NCBI RefSeq assembly: GCF_000307775.2
Contig: NZ_KK020675.1
Span: 538,542 to 602,541, forward strand
From: Stutzerimonas stutzeri KOS6
GTDB taxonomy: Bacteria > Pseudomonadota > Gammaproteobacteria > Pseudomonadales > Pseudomonadaceae
Length of the DNA stretch: 64,000 bases
Direction of reading: 5' to 3'
Within the stretch, counting starts at the first letter, position 1. Each line of letters opens with the position of its first letter. The notes under the pieces are model-generated. The model was given only the letters and a program-made list of their open reading frames with translations. It did not search any database and was not told the origin of the DNA. Of this stretch, positions 43,194-50,918 are shown piece by piece. A program made the position numbers and the translations under genes.

Positions 43194-43460
43194 ACAAGGC
43201 CGGGAATCGTGACAGTCGGGTGACCGCTGAAGGCGACTTCCACCATGGATGGCAAGCCCAATCTGCTCGATCAGTTCCGGCAGCAGACCAAGCATAGCTA
43301 TTCGTGAGCTATCGCTCCGCCCACCGGCCGCTGGCCGGAAACTGCCCTTCGCATCAAGCCGCTGCCGGGCCACAAGCAGCCATCCGCAACTATGGCTTCT
43401 GCGATTCAGTTGGTGACAGCGGCTTGAGTCGCTGGACACATAGGCGCAAGAGCCTAGCAC

Positions 43461-45224
43461 CTACGATGAGGACAGCAGGGCATTCAGGGATACGCTCAAG
43501 CGGTCGATTCGTTCGGTGCTTTCGGTGACCAGCTGGGTGATCTCTGTTGCTGAATCGGCGGACTGCTGGGCGAGCTTGCGAACCTCATCAGCGACCACGG
43601 CGAAGCCGCGTCCGGACTCACCGGCCCTGGCCGCCTCAATGGCGGCATTCAGGGCCAGGAGGTTGGTTTTCTGGGTGATCGAGTTGATCGTTGCGATGAT
43701 GTTGACAATCTGAGTGCTCGACTCCTGTACAAGGCGCATCTCGCGGTCCGTAACCAGCGAGGCATCATGCTTGACCTGCTCGTCGATGCCGTAGCTGACC
43801 AGGCGCTGAATCCTGCCGATCGAATCGGTGATGGGGCAGACGGCGCCGCTGAATTGGATGGTGCGCCCATCCTTGCCTGGGGTCGTATAACCGCCAGCGT
43901 ATTGCTCACCCTTGAGCAGTCTGGAAAAGACTTCGGCGCCCAGAATATCGCGAAGGTTAAGCTTGAGGCGCAGCAACTCGGATGCCTGCTGGAAACCAAG
44001 GTGCTGGACCAAGTAATCGTTGGCCGAGTGCATCAAGCCATCAGTTTTCCATTCCGCTACGGCATTGGTGACGCTGATAGCTTCAAACCGCTTTTCCGAC
44101 TCAAGGGACAGCTCCTTGGTTTGGGTGATATTGGCCTGGATTGAGATGTACTGCTCGACCTCGCCTGCAGCGTTGAAGATGGGATTGATCGCCAGCGAAA
44201 TCCAGTAGTGCTCGCCCGTTTTCCCGTAGTTTAGGATCTCGTTGTAAATGGGGCGGTTGTTACACAGGCCGTCCCTGATCTGCGCGACGGTTTCCATGTC
44301 AGTTGCCGGCCCCTGCAGGAAGTTGCCCGGCTTCTTCCCGACCACTTCATCCAGACTGTAACCGGTGAGCTTGGTAAAGCCCTGGTTCACATACTGGATG
44401 AAGCCATCCTTGTTGGTGATGACGATGGAATTATCTGTCTCGTTGGCGACCAGGGAGAGAAGCTTGAATTCCTGATTGCGAAGCACCTCGGCGGTGATGT
44501 CATTCGCGAACTTGATGACTCGCACAACCTCGCCATCGGATTTGCGAATGGGGTTATAGGTGGCATGAATCCAGACAGAACGGCCACTTTTGGTGATCCT
44601 CTCGTACTCGGCTGTCTCGAAGTTGCCGGCGCGAAGCTTGTTCCAGAAGTCGGCGTACGCCCTGAATGTGTGCTCGGACTCACGGACGAAAATTCGGTGT
44701 TTCTTGCCGCGAATCTCTGACAGGGAATAGCCCATCAGATTGAGGAAGTTTTCGTTGGCTTCGATAATCGTGCCGTCAGGGCTGAACTCGATAACCGCCT
44801 GTGAACGATTGATGGCCTCCATCTGCGCGCGGACGCGTGCGCCCTCGATCACCTGGGCGGTAACGTCAGTGGCAAACTTGATGATCCGCTGGACCCTTCC
44901 GCCACGAATAATCGGAGTGTAGGTCGCCTGAATCCAAACAGCCCCGCCGCTTTTGCTGAGCCGCTTGAACTCTCCAGTCTGGGGACGGCCTGCCCGCAGG
45001 TCCTGCCAGAAGGATCGGTATGCCGGGCTCTGGGCGTAATCAGGGGAGGCAAAGATGCTGTGATGGCGGCCGCGAACTTCGTCGAGCGAATAGCCCAACA
45101 AGTCCAGGAAATTCTTGTTGGCTCGAATTACTTTGCCGTCAAGATCGAACTCGATGACTGCCTGCGTCTGCTCAATAGCATTAATTACGTCCAAGGCAGA
45201 TCTTTTACGAAATAGGTTAAGCAT
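43461..45224 (-). CDS. Soluble PAS chemoreceptor-like protein, BdlA type
   Basis: 587 aa without membrane segments. Four PAS domains in a row: about 10-125 ([20 protein letters not shown]), 132-245 ([20 protein letters not shown]), 252-368 ([20 protein letters not shown]) and 375-470; then a short MCP signalling tip, 490-587, with [20 protein letters not shown] and [20 protein letters not shown]. The first two PAS domains are near copies. PAS 3 has a LOV-like NFLQGPATD but lacks the flavin-reactive Cys. The signalling part is only about 100 residues, as in BdlA, the Pseudomonas biofilm-dispersal sensor; no adaptation helices remain. G+C is lower than its neighbours. Confidence 0.85.
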   Translation of the reverse strand: MLNLFRKRSALDVINAIEQTQAVIEFDLDGKVIRANKNFLDLLGYSLDEVRGRHHSIFASPDYAQSPAYRSFWQDLRAGRPQTGEFKRLSKSGGAVWIQATYTPIIRGGRVQRIIKFATDVTAQVIEGARVRAQMEAINRSQAVIEFSPDGTIIEANENFLNLMGYSLSEIRGKKHRIFVRESEHTFRAYADFWNKLRAGNFETAEYERITKSGRSVWIHATYNPIRKSDGEVVRVIKFANDITAEVLRNQEFKLLSLVANETDNSIVITNKDGFIQYVNQGFTKLTGYSLDEVVGKKPGNFLQGPATDMETVAQIRDGLCNNRPIYNEILNYGKTGEHYWISLAINPIFNAAGEVEQYISIQANITQTKELSLESEKRFEAISVTNAVAEWKTDGLMHSANDYLVQHLGFQQASELLRLKLNLRDILGAEVFSRLLKGEQYAGGYTTPGKDGRTIQFSGAVCPITDSIGRIQRLVSYGIDEQVKHDASLVTDREMRLVQESSTQIVNIIATINSITQKTNLLALNAAIEAARAGESGRGFAVVADEVRKLAQQSADSATEITQLVTESTERIDRLSVSLNALLSSS

Positions 45225-45260
45225 CTAGGTTCCTGGCCATCCGGATAATTCTGTTCTTGT

Positions 45261-45286
45261 TTAACGGCAGGCCGAAGGCGAATTTA
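45261..45286 (-). promoter_or_regulatory. Candidate FliA (sigma-28) promoter of the PAS chemoreceptor gene
   Basis: On the minus strand TAAATTCG, 10 bp, then GCCGTTAA, close to the motility-sigma consensus TAAAGTTT-N11-GCCGATAA (one mismatch in the -10, spacer one base short). It ends 36 bp before the ATG at 45224, giving a short leader with AGGAACC as the ribosome site. Confidence 0.45.
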
Positions 45287-45806
45287 AGCCCCGCATGCCA
45301 AGCCTACATGCTCTGGTCGGCAGCACTTGGTTGAGGGGCTGCCGCGAGCGCGAGCCATCAGTCGATGACTATCGCCATCGGCTCCTGCTAATCCTGGAGC
45401 GTCGTTAACCGGTTAGATGAAGTCGTTGAGCGATTTGAGATATCACAAAAAGGGCAACGGACGAAGAATTTAGGAAGCTTGGTGGCCGCTCCATCAGAGC
45501 GGCCACGTCAGCCGCTATCAGGATCGCTCCCCGAGTGATGGCTGGGGGCCGGCTGGTCTGTGCGGATACCAGATCCGACACTAGCCAGGAGGGGGCAGAT
45601 ACCCAGCTGGTGCCTCATAGCCTGACTGATCATATGCTCCGTGGTCACCATATCCATAGGCTAAGCAGACAGCAGCCACCGACGGACGAATCCGACCCAA
45701 GGCGCCCCGCCCCATTCACGCAGAAACAGGCTACAAATGCCTCACGCAACAGCCGCTCCCAAGCGGTCCCTTTGCCACGATTGCAGGACGACCACCCGGC
45801 GCCTAA
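45287..45806. other. Intergenic region between the chemoreceptor and ParD-like genes
   Basis: 520 bp without a convincing gene. It holds a perfect 10-bp hairpin GTGGCCGCTC/GAGCGGCCAC (45482-45506, loop CATCA) and a 10-bp palindrome TAACCGGTTA (45406-45415). An open frame at 45535-45960 overlaps the ParD-like gene and has no family resemblance. Composition is nearer 50-55% G+C than the flanks. Confidence 0.4.
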
Positions 45807-45832
45807 TATACGTTTCGTAAACGCTTCGTATA
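45807..45832. promoter_or_regulatory. Operator-like repeat before the ParD-like gene
   Basis: Outer inverted repeat TATACG/CGTATA spans 26 bp. Inside are two direct repeats ACGTTTCGTA and ACGCTTCGTA with an 11-bp period, and a smaller palindrome CGTTT-CGT-AAACG. Helically phased direct repeats just 9 bp before the start codon are typical for autoregulation by ribbon-helix-helix antitoxins. Confidence 0.6.
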
Positions 45833-45841
45833 GAGGATGCG

Positions 45842-46108
45842 ATGGGCATAGTGAAAATTTCCGAAGAGATGCACGAGAGTCTGCGTATCTCAAGCAGCGC
45901 GTTGAGCCGTTCGATCAACGCACAGGCGGAACACTGGATGCGGCTTGGCATGCTTGTTGAACTCTATCCTGACCTCGACCATAACCAGCTTTGCCGGATG
46001 CTCATTCGTGCTGAAGAGGCCGGCGGACTGAGCTTGAGGCGGGTATGCGATCAGGCAGACCTAGCCGCTGCCTCCCGCTCTACGGCTGAGCAGGAACGAG
46101 CATCATGA
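45842..46108 (+). CDS. ParD-like (ribbon-helix-helix) antitoxin-family protein
   Basis: 88 aa. MGIVKISEEMHESLRISSSA then LSRSINAQAEHWMRLGMLVEL is the ParD_like (PF11903) signature: a beta strand, two helices and a conserved INAQAEHW helix end. C-terminal 35 residues are charged and probably disordered. GAGG lies 6 bp upstream. Its stop overlaps the start of a methionine aminopeptidase gene by ATGA, so the two are coupled like an antitoxin and toxin, and an operator-like repeat lies immediately upstream. No ParE or other known toxin is present. Confidence 0.8.
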   Translation: MGIVKISEEMHESLRISSSALSRSINAQAEHWMRLGMLVELYPDLDHNQLCRMLIRAEEAGGLSLRRVCDQADLAAASRSTAEQERAS

Positions 46109-46902
46109 AAGGCAGCATCCCCCTCCACAGCACAGCTGATATTGCGCGATCCAAGGCGGCTGGCTGCCTGGCAGCCGAAGTGCTGGCAATGATCGCCGAG
46201 CACGTCAAACCGGGCATCACCACCGAGCGGCTCGACCAGATATGCCACGAATACATCGTTCAGGTGCTGAAGGCCATTCCGGGGAATGTCGGTTACCAGG
46301 GTTACCCTAAAACGGTGCTCACGTCGGTCAATGATGTTGTCTGCCACGGCATTCCGTCAGCCACCGAGCTGCGGGACGGGGACATCGTGAACATCGACGT
46401 CGCGGTGGTGAAAGACGGCTGGTACGGCGACACCAGTCGCATGTACGTCGTTGGCCAAGCAAGTGACCGGGCGTTGCGGCTCGTAAAAACAACGTACGAG
46501 GCGTTGTGCGCCGGTATTCGTGTGGTGCGGCCCGGCGCAACGCTGGGTGACATCGGCCACGTGATCGAACAAGTGGCCGCGCGGGAAGGCTTCAGCGTGG
46601 TCCGGGATTTTTGCGGGCATGGCATCGGGAAGGTTTATCACGATGAGCCGCAGATCCTGCACTACGGCAAGCCCGGCCAGGGCATGAAGTTGAAGGCCGG
46701 GATGATCTTCACCATCGAGCCCATGCTGAACGCCGGCAAGTATCAGGTTAAGACCCTGGCTGACGGCTGGACAGTCAAGACCAGGGACCAGTCCCTGTCG
46801 GCGCAGTGGGAACACATGGTGGCGGTCACGCCGACCGGATTCGAAGTCCTCAGCCCCTGGCCCGACTCAGTTGAAGGATATCCGCCGATTACCCACGGCT
46901 AG
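46105..46902 (+). CDS. map: Type I methionine aminopeptidase (second copy type)
   Basis: 265 aa. All five metal ligands are present: Asp98, Asp109, His172 (CGHGIGK), Glu205 (TIEPML) and Glu236 (WEHMV). It lacks an N-terminal zinc-finger extension. The enzyme removes initiator methionine from new proteins. Location next to a ParD-like gene rather than rpsB/tsf, where housekeeping map usually sits in pseudomonads, suggests an accessory copy. Short differences near the substrate pocket (NVGYQGYPKTVLTSVNDVVC) are normal for type I. A palindromic terminator overlaps its stop codon. Confidence 0.9.
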   Translation: MKGSIPLHSTADIARSKAAGCLAAEVLAMIAEHVKPGITTERLDQICHEYIVQVLKAIPGNVGYQGYPKTVLTSVNDVVCHGIPSATELRDGDIVNIDVAVVKDGWYGDTSRMYVVGQASDRALRLVKTTYEALCAGIRVVRPGATLGDIGHVIEQVAAREGFSVVRDFCGHGIGKVYHDEPQILHYGKPGQGMKLKAGMIFTIEPMLNAGKYQVKTLADGWTVKTRDQSLSAQWEHMVAVTPTGFEVLSPWPDSVEGYPPITHG

Positions 46903-46910
46903 CCGTGGGT
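46891..46910 (+). terminator. Terminator overlapping the map stop codon
   Basis: Perfect 20-bp palindrome ACCCACGGCT/AGCCGTGGGT containing the TAG stop in its centre, followed by CATTTCTGTTTC. It closes the parD-like/map transcript directly at the end of the reading frame. Confidence 0.65.
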
Positions 46911-47033
46911 CATTTCTGTTTCGACAAATGCCAAGCAGGTGCCTTTCGGCATTCCAAGATGGCGGTGGCGACCGCAAACCGGCTGAAGGCGGTCGTTCCG
47001 TTTTCCTCCGCTCGCCCCCTCGCCCCGTTCAGA

Positions 47034-47438
47034 TCAATGCAAACGCTGCCCCGATACCGCCGGATGATAAAGCGGCTGAACGGTATTTCCCGCCGGATCA
47101 AGCATATGAAAACTATGGGCGCCGTCGCTGTGGGCGAAGGGGCGATCCAGCAGGGTCACGCCCTGGGCTTTCAGGTATTCGTACCAGGCGTGGAGTTCGT
47201 CCAGGCTATCGACGATGAAGCCGTAGTGATCCATTGCCTGGACGCCGCTGCTTTTTTCCCGGGCGCGGCCCAGGGAGAGGTTGTCGTTGCCGCAGGTCAG
47301 ATAAACGAGGTCCTTGCTCGCGCGGTTGAGCACTTCCATGCCCAGCACGTCGACATAGAAACGTTCGCACTCTTCGAGGTTCGGGGCGGTCAGCGCCAGG
47401 TGACGCAGGCCATTCAGGCGACCGGGACGGGTTGGCAT
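47034..47438 (-). CDS. VOC-family dioxygenase/glyoxalase-like protein
   Basis: 134 aa. First block LRHLALTAPNLEECERFYVDVLGM with the metal His; middle MDHYGFIVDSLDELHAWYEY with a second His; the expected acidic ligand region is AHSFHMLDPAGNTVQPLYHP, where the usual Glu is replaced by Gln (TVQPL). That would remove one metal ligand of the common 2-His-1-Glu set. AAAGGA precedes the ATG at 47438. It is divergent from a small monooxygenase gene with a shared palindromic operator-like site. Confidence 0.8.
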   Translation of the reverse strand: MPTRPGRLNGLRHLALTAPNLEECERFYVDVLGMEVLNRASKDLVYLTCGNDNLSLGRAREKSSGVQAMDHYGFIVDSLDELHAWYEYLKAQGVTLLDRPFAHSDGAHSFHMLDPAGNTVQPLYHPAVSGQRLH

Positions 47439-47452
47439 GGCTTGATCCTTTC

Positions 47453-47462
47453 TTGTATACAA
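47453..47462. promoter_or_regulatory. Palindrome TTGTATACAA between divergent genes
   Basis: Perfect 10-bp palindrome, 15 bp before the VOC start and 35 bp before the monooxygenase start. It matches the TNGTNNACNA form bound by FCD-class GntR regulators, none of which is encoded nearby. Position overlaps the expected core promoter of the VOC gene. Confidence 0.4.
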
Positions 47463-47496
47463 TCAAGCCGCAACCATAAAACAAAACAGGATGCTT

Positions 47497-47799
47497 ATGT
47501 ACTGTCTCATTTTGAAAACTCAGCTCAAGCCTGGCTCGTTCGCTCAGTTCATGGAGGCCATGCGCGTCAATGCCGCTGCTTCGGTGCAGAACGAGCCGGA
47601 TTGCCTGGTGTTCGATGTCGTGCAGGATCTGAGTGATCCTGATCTGGTGTATCTCTACGAACTGTACCGCGACGAATCGGCCTTCACTTACCACAAGACC
47701 ACCGAGCACTACCTGCAGAGCCGCCCGCTGGTAGGCGAATACATCGTCAAGCAAGAAGCCATGAAGGGCCGCATGGTCAGCGCCAATAGCAAGCGCTGA
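47497..47799 (+). CDS. Antibiotic biosynthesis monooxygenase (ABM) domain protein
   Basis: 100 aa, a single dimeric ferredoxin-like ABM domain: MYCLILKTQLKPGSFAQFME, NAAASVQNEPDCLVFDVVQD and YELYRDESAFTYHKTTEHYL. Related small proteins (YgiN, LsrG) act on quinones or signalling ketones. The ATG at 47497 has CAGGA 5 bp upstream; an ATG at 47491 overlaps that site. Divergent from the VOC gene; both could act on the same aromatic or dicarbonyl compound. Confidence 0.82.
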   Translation: MYCLILKTQLKPGSFAQFMEAMRVNAAASVQNEPDCLVFDVVQDLSDPDLVYLYELYRDESAFTYHKTTEHYLQSRPLVGEYIVKQEAMKGRMVSANSKR

Positions 47800-48011
47800 A
47801 TCATCACTCGAAACTGACACAGGGATCGCCTCCATCTAGCGGTCGTGAGGCGGACGCTGTCTTCATGCTCCGCGCTGCATACTTCATAGATATCGACATC
47901 AGACAATCTATATATTTTTAATCCTAAACGTAGGTGATTAGCATCGCTCCAGACGCTGCCGGTCGTACATCGACAGCGTCTACCTCCAATAAAAATAAAC
48001 AGGAGACAGTG

Positions 48012-49253
48012 ATGCTCAAGTCACCGAAGCCGCTCGCTGCGGCGATTGCGGTTGCTGCGCTGGGTGCGAGTTTGCCGGGTGTGGTCATGGCGGAGTTTCT
48101 GGCGGACAGCAAGGCGACGCTCGAACTGCGCAACTTCTACTTCAATGCCGATTACCGACAGGATGGCGCCAATCAGTCGAAGCGCGACGAGTGGGCGCAG
48201 GGCTTTTTACTCAACTATGAGTCCGGCTTTACCGAGGGGCCGGTCGGCTTCGGGATCGATGCCATCGGGCTGCTCGGGGTGAAGCTCGACTCAGGTCCGG
48301 AGCGGCAGAATTCGGGGCTGTTGCCGGTGGGCGATGACAAGGCGCCCGACGAATACAGCCAGCTAGGCGCAGCGGCCAAGATGCGCTACTCGAAGACCAC
48401 CCTGCGCGTCGGCACCCTGCTGCCGAAACTGCCGACGGTGCTGCCGAACGATTCGCGCCTGTTGCCGCAGACCTTCCGGGGCGGCATGGTGACATCGCGG
48501 GAGATCGACGGACTGACGCTGAACGCGGGTCGCCTCACACAGAACAGCCTGCGCAACTCCGCCGCCAACGACGACATGCAGGTAGCCGGCAAGGGCATCC
48601 GCGGTGGGCAGGCCAGTGACCAGTTCGATTTCGCCAGCGCCAGCTACCGCTGGACCGACAGCCTGACCACCGGCTACCACTACGGCCACCTGGACCAGAA
48701 CTACAAACAGCACATTTTCAACCTGTCGCATGTCTTGCCCTTGGGCGAGGACCAGGCCTTCAAGAGCGATCTGCGCTTCGCTCGCTCCACCGAGGCGGGC
48801 AACACCAACGTCGACAACGATGCCTTCGGCGCCAAGTTCACCTACCAGCTCGGCGGTCATGCCTTCGGCGCGGCATATCAGAAGATAAGCGGCGAGACGG
48901 GCTTTCCGCATATCAACGGAACCAACTCGTACCTGGTCAACTACGTGATGATCTCGGCGGATTTCGCCAGCCCCGGCGAGAAGTCCTGGCAGCTGCGTTA
49001 CGACTATGACTTCGCCGCGATGGGCATCCCCGGCCTGAGCTTCATGACGCGCTACCTGCGCGGCGACGGCTTCGACGGCCCGGGCGGACGCGATGGCCGC
49101 GAATGGGAACGCGATACCGATATCGGCTATGTGTTCCAGCAAGGCGCGCTGAAGAATTTCGGCGTGAAGCTGCGCAACGGCACCTACCGAAGCACGGGCA
49201 ACGACATCGATCAGACCCGCTTCATCCTCAGCTACACGCTGCCGCTGCTGTAA
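48012..49253 (+). CDS. OprD-family outer-membrane porin
   Basis: 413 aa. Signal peptide to about residue 26 (ALGASLPGVVMA), then an 18-strand-type barrel with the OprD start FLADSKATLELRNFYFNADYRQ, DEWAQGFLLNYESGFTEGPVG and GLLGVKLDSG, and terminal ILSYTLPLL. OprD porins are substrate-specific channels for amino acids and carboxylates. AGGAGA lies just before the ATG. The next gene, an exported lyase, starts 65 bp later on the same strand, so the porin probably admits the substrate of that enzyme. Confidence 0.9.
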   Translation: MLKSPKPLAAAIAVAALGASLPGVVMAEFLADSKATLELRNFYFNADYRQDGANQSKRDEWAQGFLLNYESGFTEGPVGFGIDAIGLLGVKLDSGPERQNSGLLPVGDDKAPDEYSQLGAAAKMRYSKTTLRVGTLLPKLPTVLPNDSRLLPQTFRGGMVTSREIDGLTLNAGRLTQNSLRNSAANDDMQVAGKGIRGGQASDQFDFASASYRWTDSLTTGYHYGHLDQNYKQHIFNLSHVLPLGEDQAFKSDLRFARSTEAGNTNVDNDAFGAKFTYQLGGHAFGAAYQKISGETGFPHINGTNSYLVNYVMISADFASPGEKSWQLRYDYDFAAMGIPGLSFMTRYLRGDGFDGPGGRDGREWERDTDIGYVFQQGALKNFGVKLRNGTYRSTGNDIDQTRFILSYTLPLL

Positions 49254-49318
49254 CGGCCCCGCCCCTGCCATGCCGTCGCTCGCACGGGTGATGGTGTCGT
49301 TTCACGAGGAGATCCTTC

Positions 49319-50914
49319 ATGTTCATGCAAAAGACTCTGCTTTCCCTGGCCGTGGCGTTCGCCCTGGCCTCCAGCCATCTGAGCGTACAGGCGGCGGATA
49401 CTGCCGACCTGCCCTGCCGCACCACGGCCGAATGTGCGGCCGAAGCGGCGAAGATCGGCGCCACGGTCGATCGCGCCGGCGCCAGCAAAGGCAAGCACGA
49501 CGACCAGTTCACCTGGGTCAACCGGATCAACAAGGCATCCATCGTCATGCTGACCGAGGAAAAGATCGTCGACCGCGACCAAGGCCGCGAAATCGCCCGC
49601 GGCGTTCAGCATGTCATCGACCAGGCCGGCAAAGCCGATGGCAAGCGGCCCAGCGACGTGATGCAGATCGAACGCATCATGATCGACAAGATCGGCCCGC
49701 AGGCATCGCTGATCCACTCCGGGCGCAGCCGCCAGGACATGTACGCCACCTACCGGCTGGCCACCCTGCGCAGCCAGCTGCTGGACTACACCGACGCGAT
49801 GAACGCCACCCGCGCGCGGCTGCTGGAGCTGGCCAAGGACAACGTCGACACGCTGATCCCGGCCTACACCAACGGCGTGCAGGCTCAGCCGATCACCTAT
49901 GCGCACTATCTGCTGGCCTACGAGGCGGCGTTCGAGCGCGACGCCCAGCGCATCCGCGAGCTGTACGAGCGGCTGAACCGCAGCCCAATGGGCACCGCGG
50001 TGCTGGCCAACTCGGGCTGGCCGCTGAACCGCGAGCGCCTGTCCGAACTGCTCGGCTTCGATGACGTGCGCGAGAATTCCCTGGATGCCGGGCAGGTCTC
50101 GACCTATGACATCCCCATCGAGGCAGCCGGCATCGCCTCGTCGTCGGCGATCCGCATCGGCGCAATGCTGGGTGACATCCACACCCAGTACCATCAGATC
50201 CGCCCGTGGCTGCTGCTCGAGGAAGGCTCCACCTATACCAGCAGCGCCATGCCGCAGAAGCGCAACCCCGGGTTGATCATGCGGGCACGGGAATCGGCTT
50301 CTGACGTGGTCGGCCTGGCCCACACCGTCACCCTGCGTGCGCATAACGTGACGACCGGCATGACCGACTACAAGTTCGCCTTCGACGGCCTCGGTCTGTT
50401 CGATAGCGCGCACGAGATGTTCGTCCGCACCGGCAAGGTGATGGATGCGCTGGTGGTCAACCCGGAACGGGCGATGGAAGAGCTGGAAGCCGAATGGACC
50501 ACATCCATGGAGCTGGCGGATACCCTCGAGCGAGAGCACAAGGTGCCCTTCCGCATCGGTCACAGCTTCGCCTCCGCGGTAGTCGGCCATGCGCGCAAGG
50601 AAGGCTTCGTGCCGGCCAACTTCCCCTACGCCGAGGCGCAGCGCCTGTTCACCAAGGCCGCGGACAAGTACGAGTGGAAGACCCGCACCCTGCCGCTGAG
50701 CGAGTCGGCCTTCCGCGCCACGCTGTCACCGCAGAACATGGTCGAGACCCGCGTCGGCACCGGCGGCCCGCAGCCGGCGGAGGTCAAGCGCATGCTTGGT
50801 GAAGCCAACAAGGCGCTGGCCGGTGATCAGCACTGGACCAAGGCCCGCCGTGATCGACTGGCCACAGCCGAGAGCGAGCTGGACAAGGCCTTCAACGCCC
50901 TGCTGAAGAACTGA
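49319..50914 (+). CDS. Exported argininosuccinate lyase-like (fumarase/aspartase superfamily) enzyme
   Basis: 531 aa, about 65 longer than ArgH. It starts with a clear Sec signal, MQKTLLSLAVAFALASSHLS ending VQAA, so it acts in the periplasm; ArgH proteins are cytoplasmic. Superfamily signature SSAMPQKRNP with catalytic-loop Ser308-Ser309, Lys314 and Asn316. Other ArgH-like blocks are IHSGRSRQDM (HxGRSRxD), LNRERLSELLGF and RENSLDA, but the DRDF part after ENSLDA is replaced by GQVSTYD. This family splits N-substituted aspartates into fumarate and an amine. AGGAG lies 7 bp before the ATG. A porin gene precedes it and a transporter gene converges on it. Confidence 0.8.
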   Translation: MFMQKTLLSLAVAFALASSHLSVQAADTADLPCRTTAECAAEAAKIGATVDRAGASKGKHDDQFTWVNRINKASIVMLTEEKIVDRDQGREIARGVQHVIDQAGKADGKRPSDVMQIERIMIDKIGPQASLIHSGRSRQDMYATYRLATLRSQLLDYTDAMNATRARLLELAKDNVDTLIPAYTNGVQAQPITYAHYLLAYEAAFERDAQRIRELYERLNRSPMGTAVLANSGWPLNRERLSELLGFDDVRENSLDAGQVSTYDIPIEAAGIASSSAIRIGAMLGDIHTQYHQIRPWLLLEEGSTYTSSAMPQKRNPGLIMRARESASDVVGLAHTVTLRAHNVTTGMTDYKFAFDGLGLFDSAHEMFVRTGKVMDALVVNPERAMEELEAEWTTSMELADTLEREHKVPFRIGHSFASAVVGHARKEGFVPANFPYAEAQRLFTKAADKYEWKTRTLPLSESAFRATLSPQNMVETRVGTGGPQPAEVKRMLGEANKALAGDQHWTKARRDRLATAESELDKAFNALLKN

Positions 50915-50918
50915 GCCG

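Noticed and set aside
45535..45960. 141-codon frame before and over the ParD-like gene
   Set aside because: No ribosome site or domain, and it overlaps the supported ParD-like start and its operator-like repeat.
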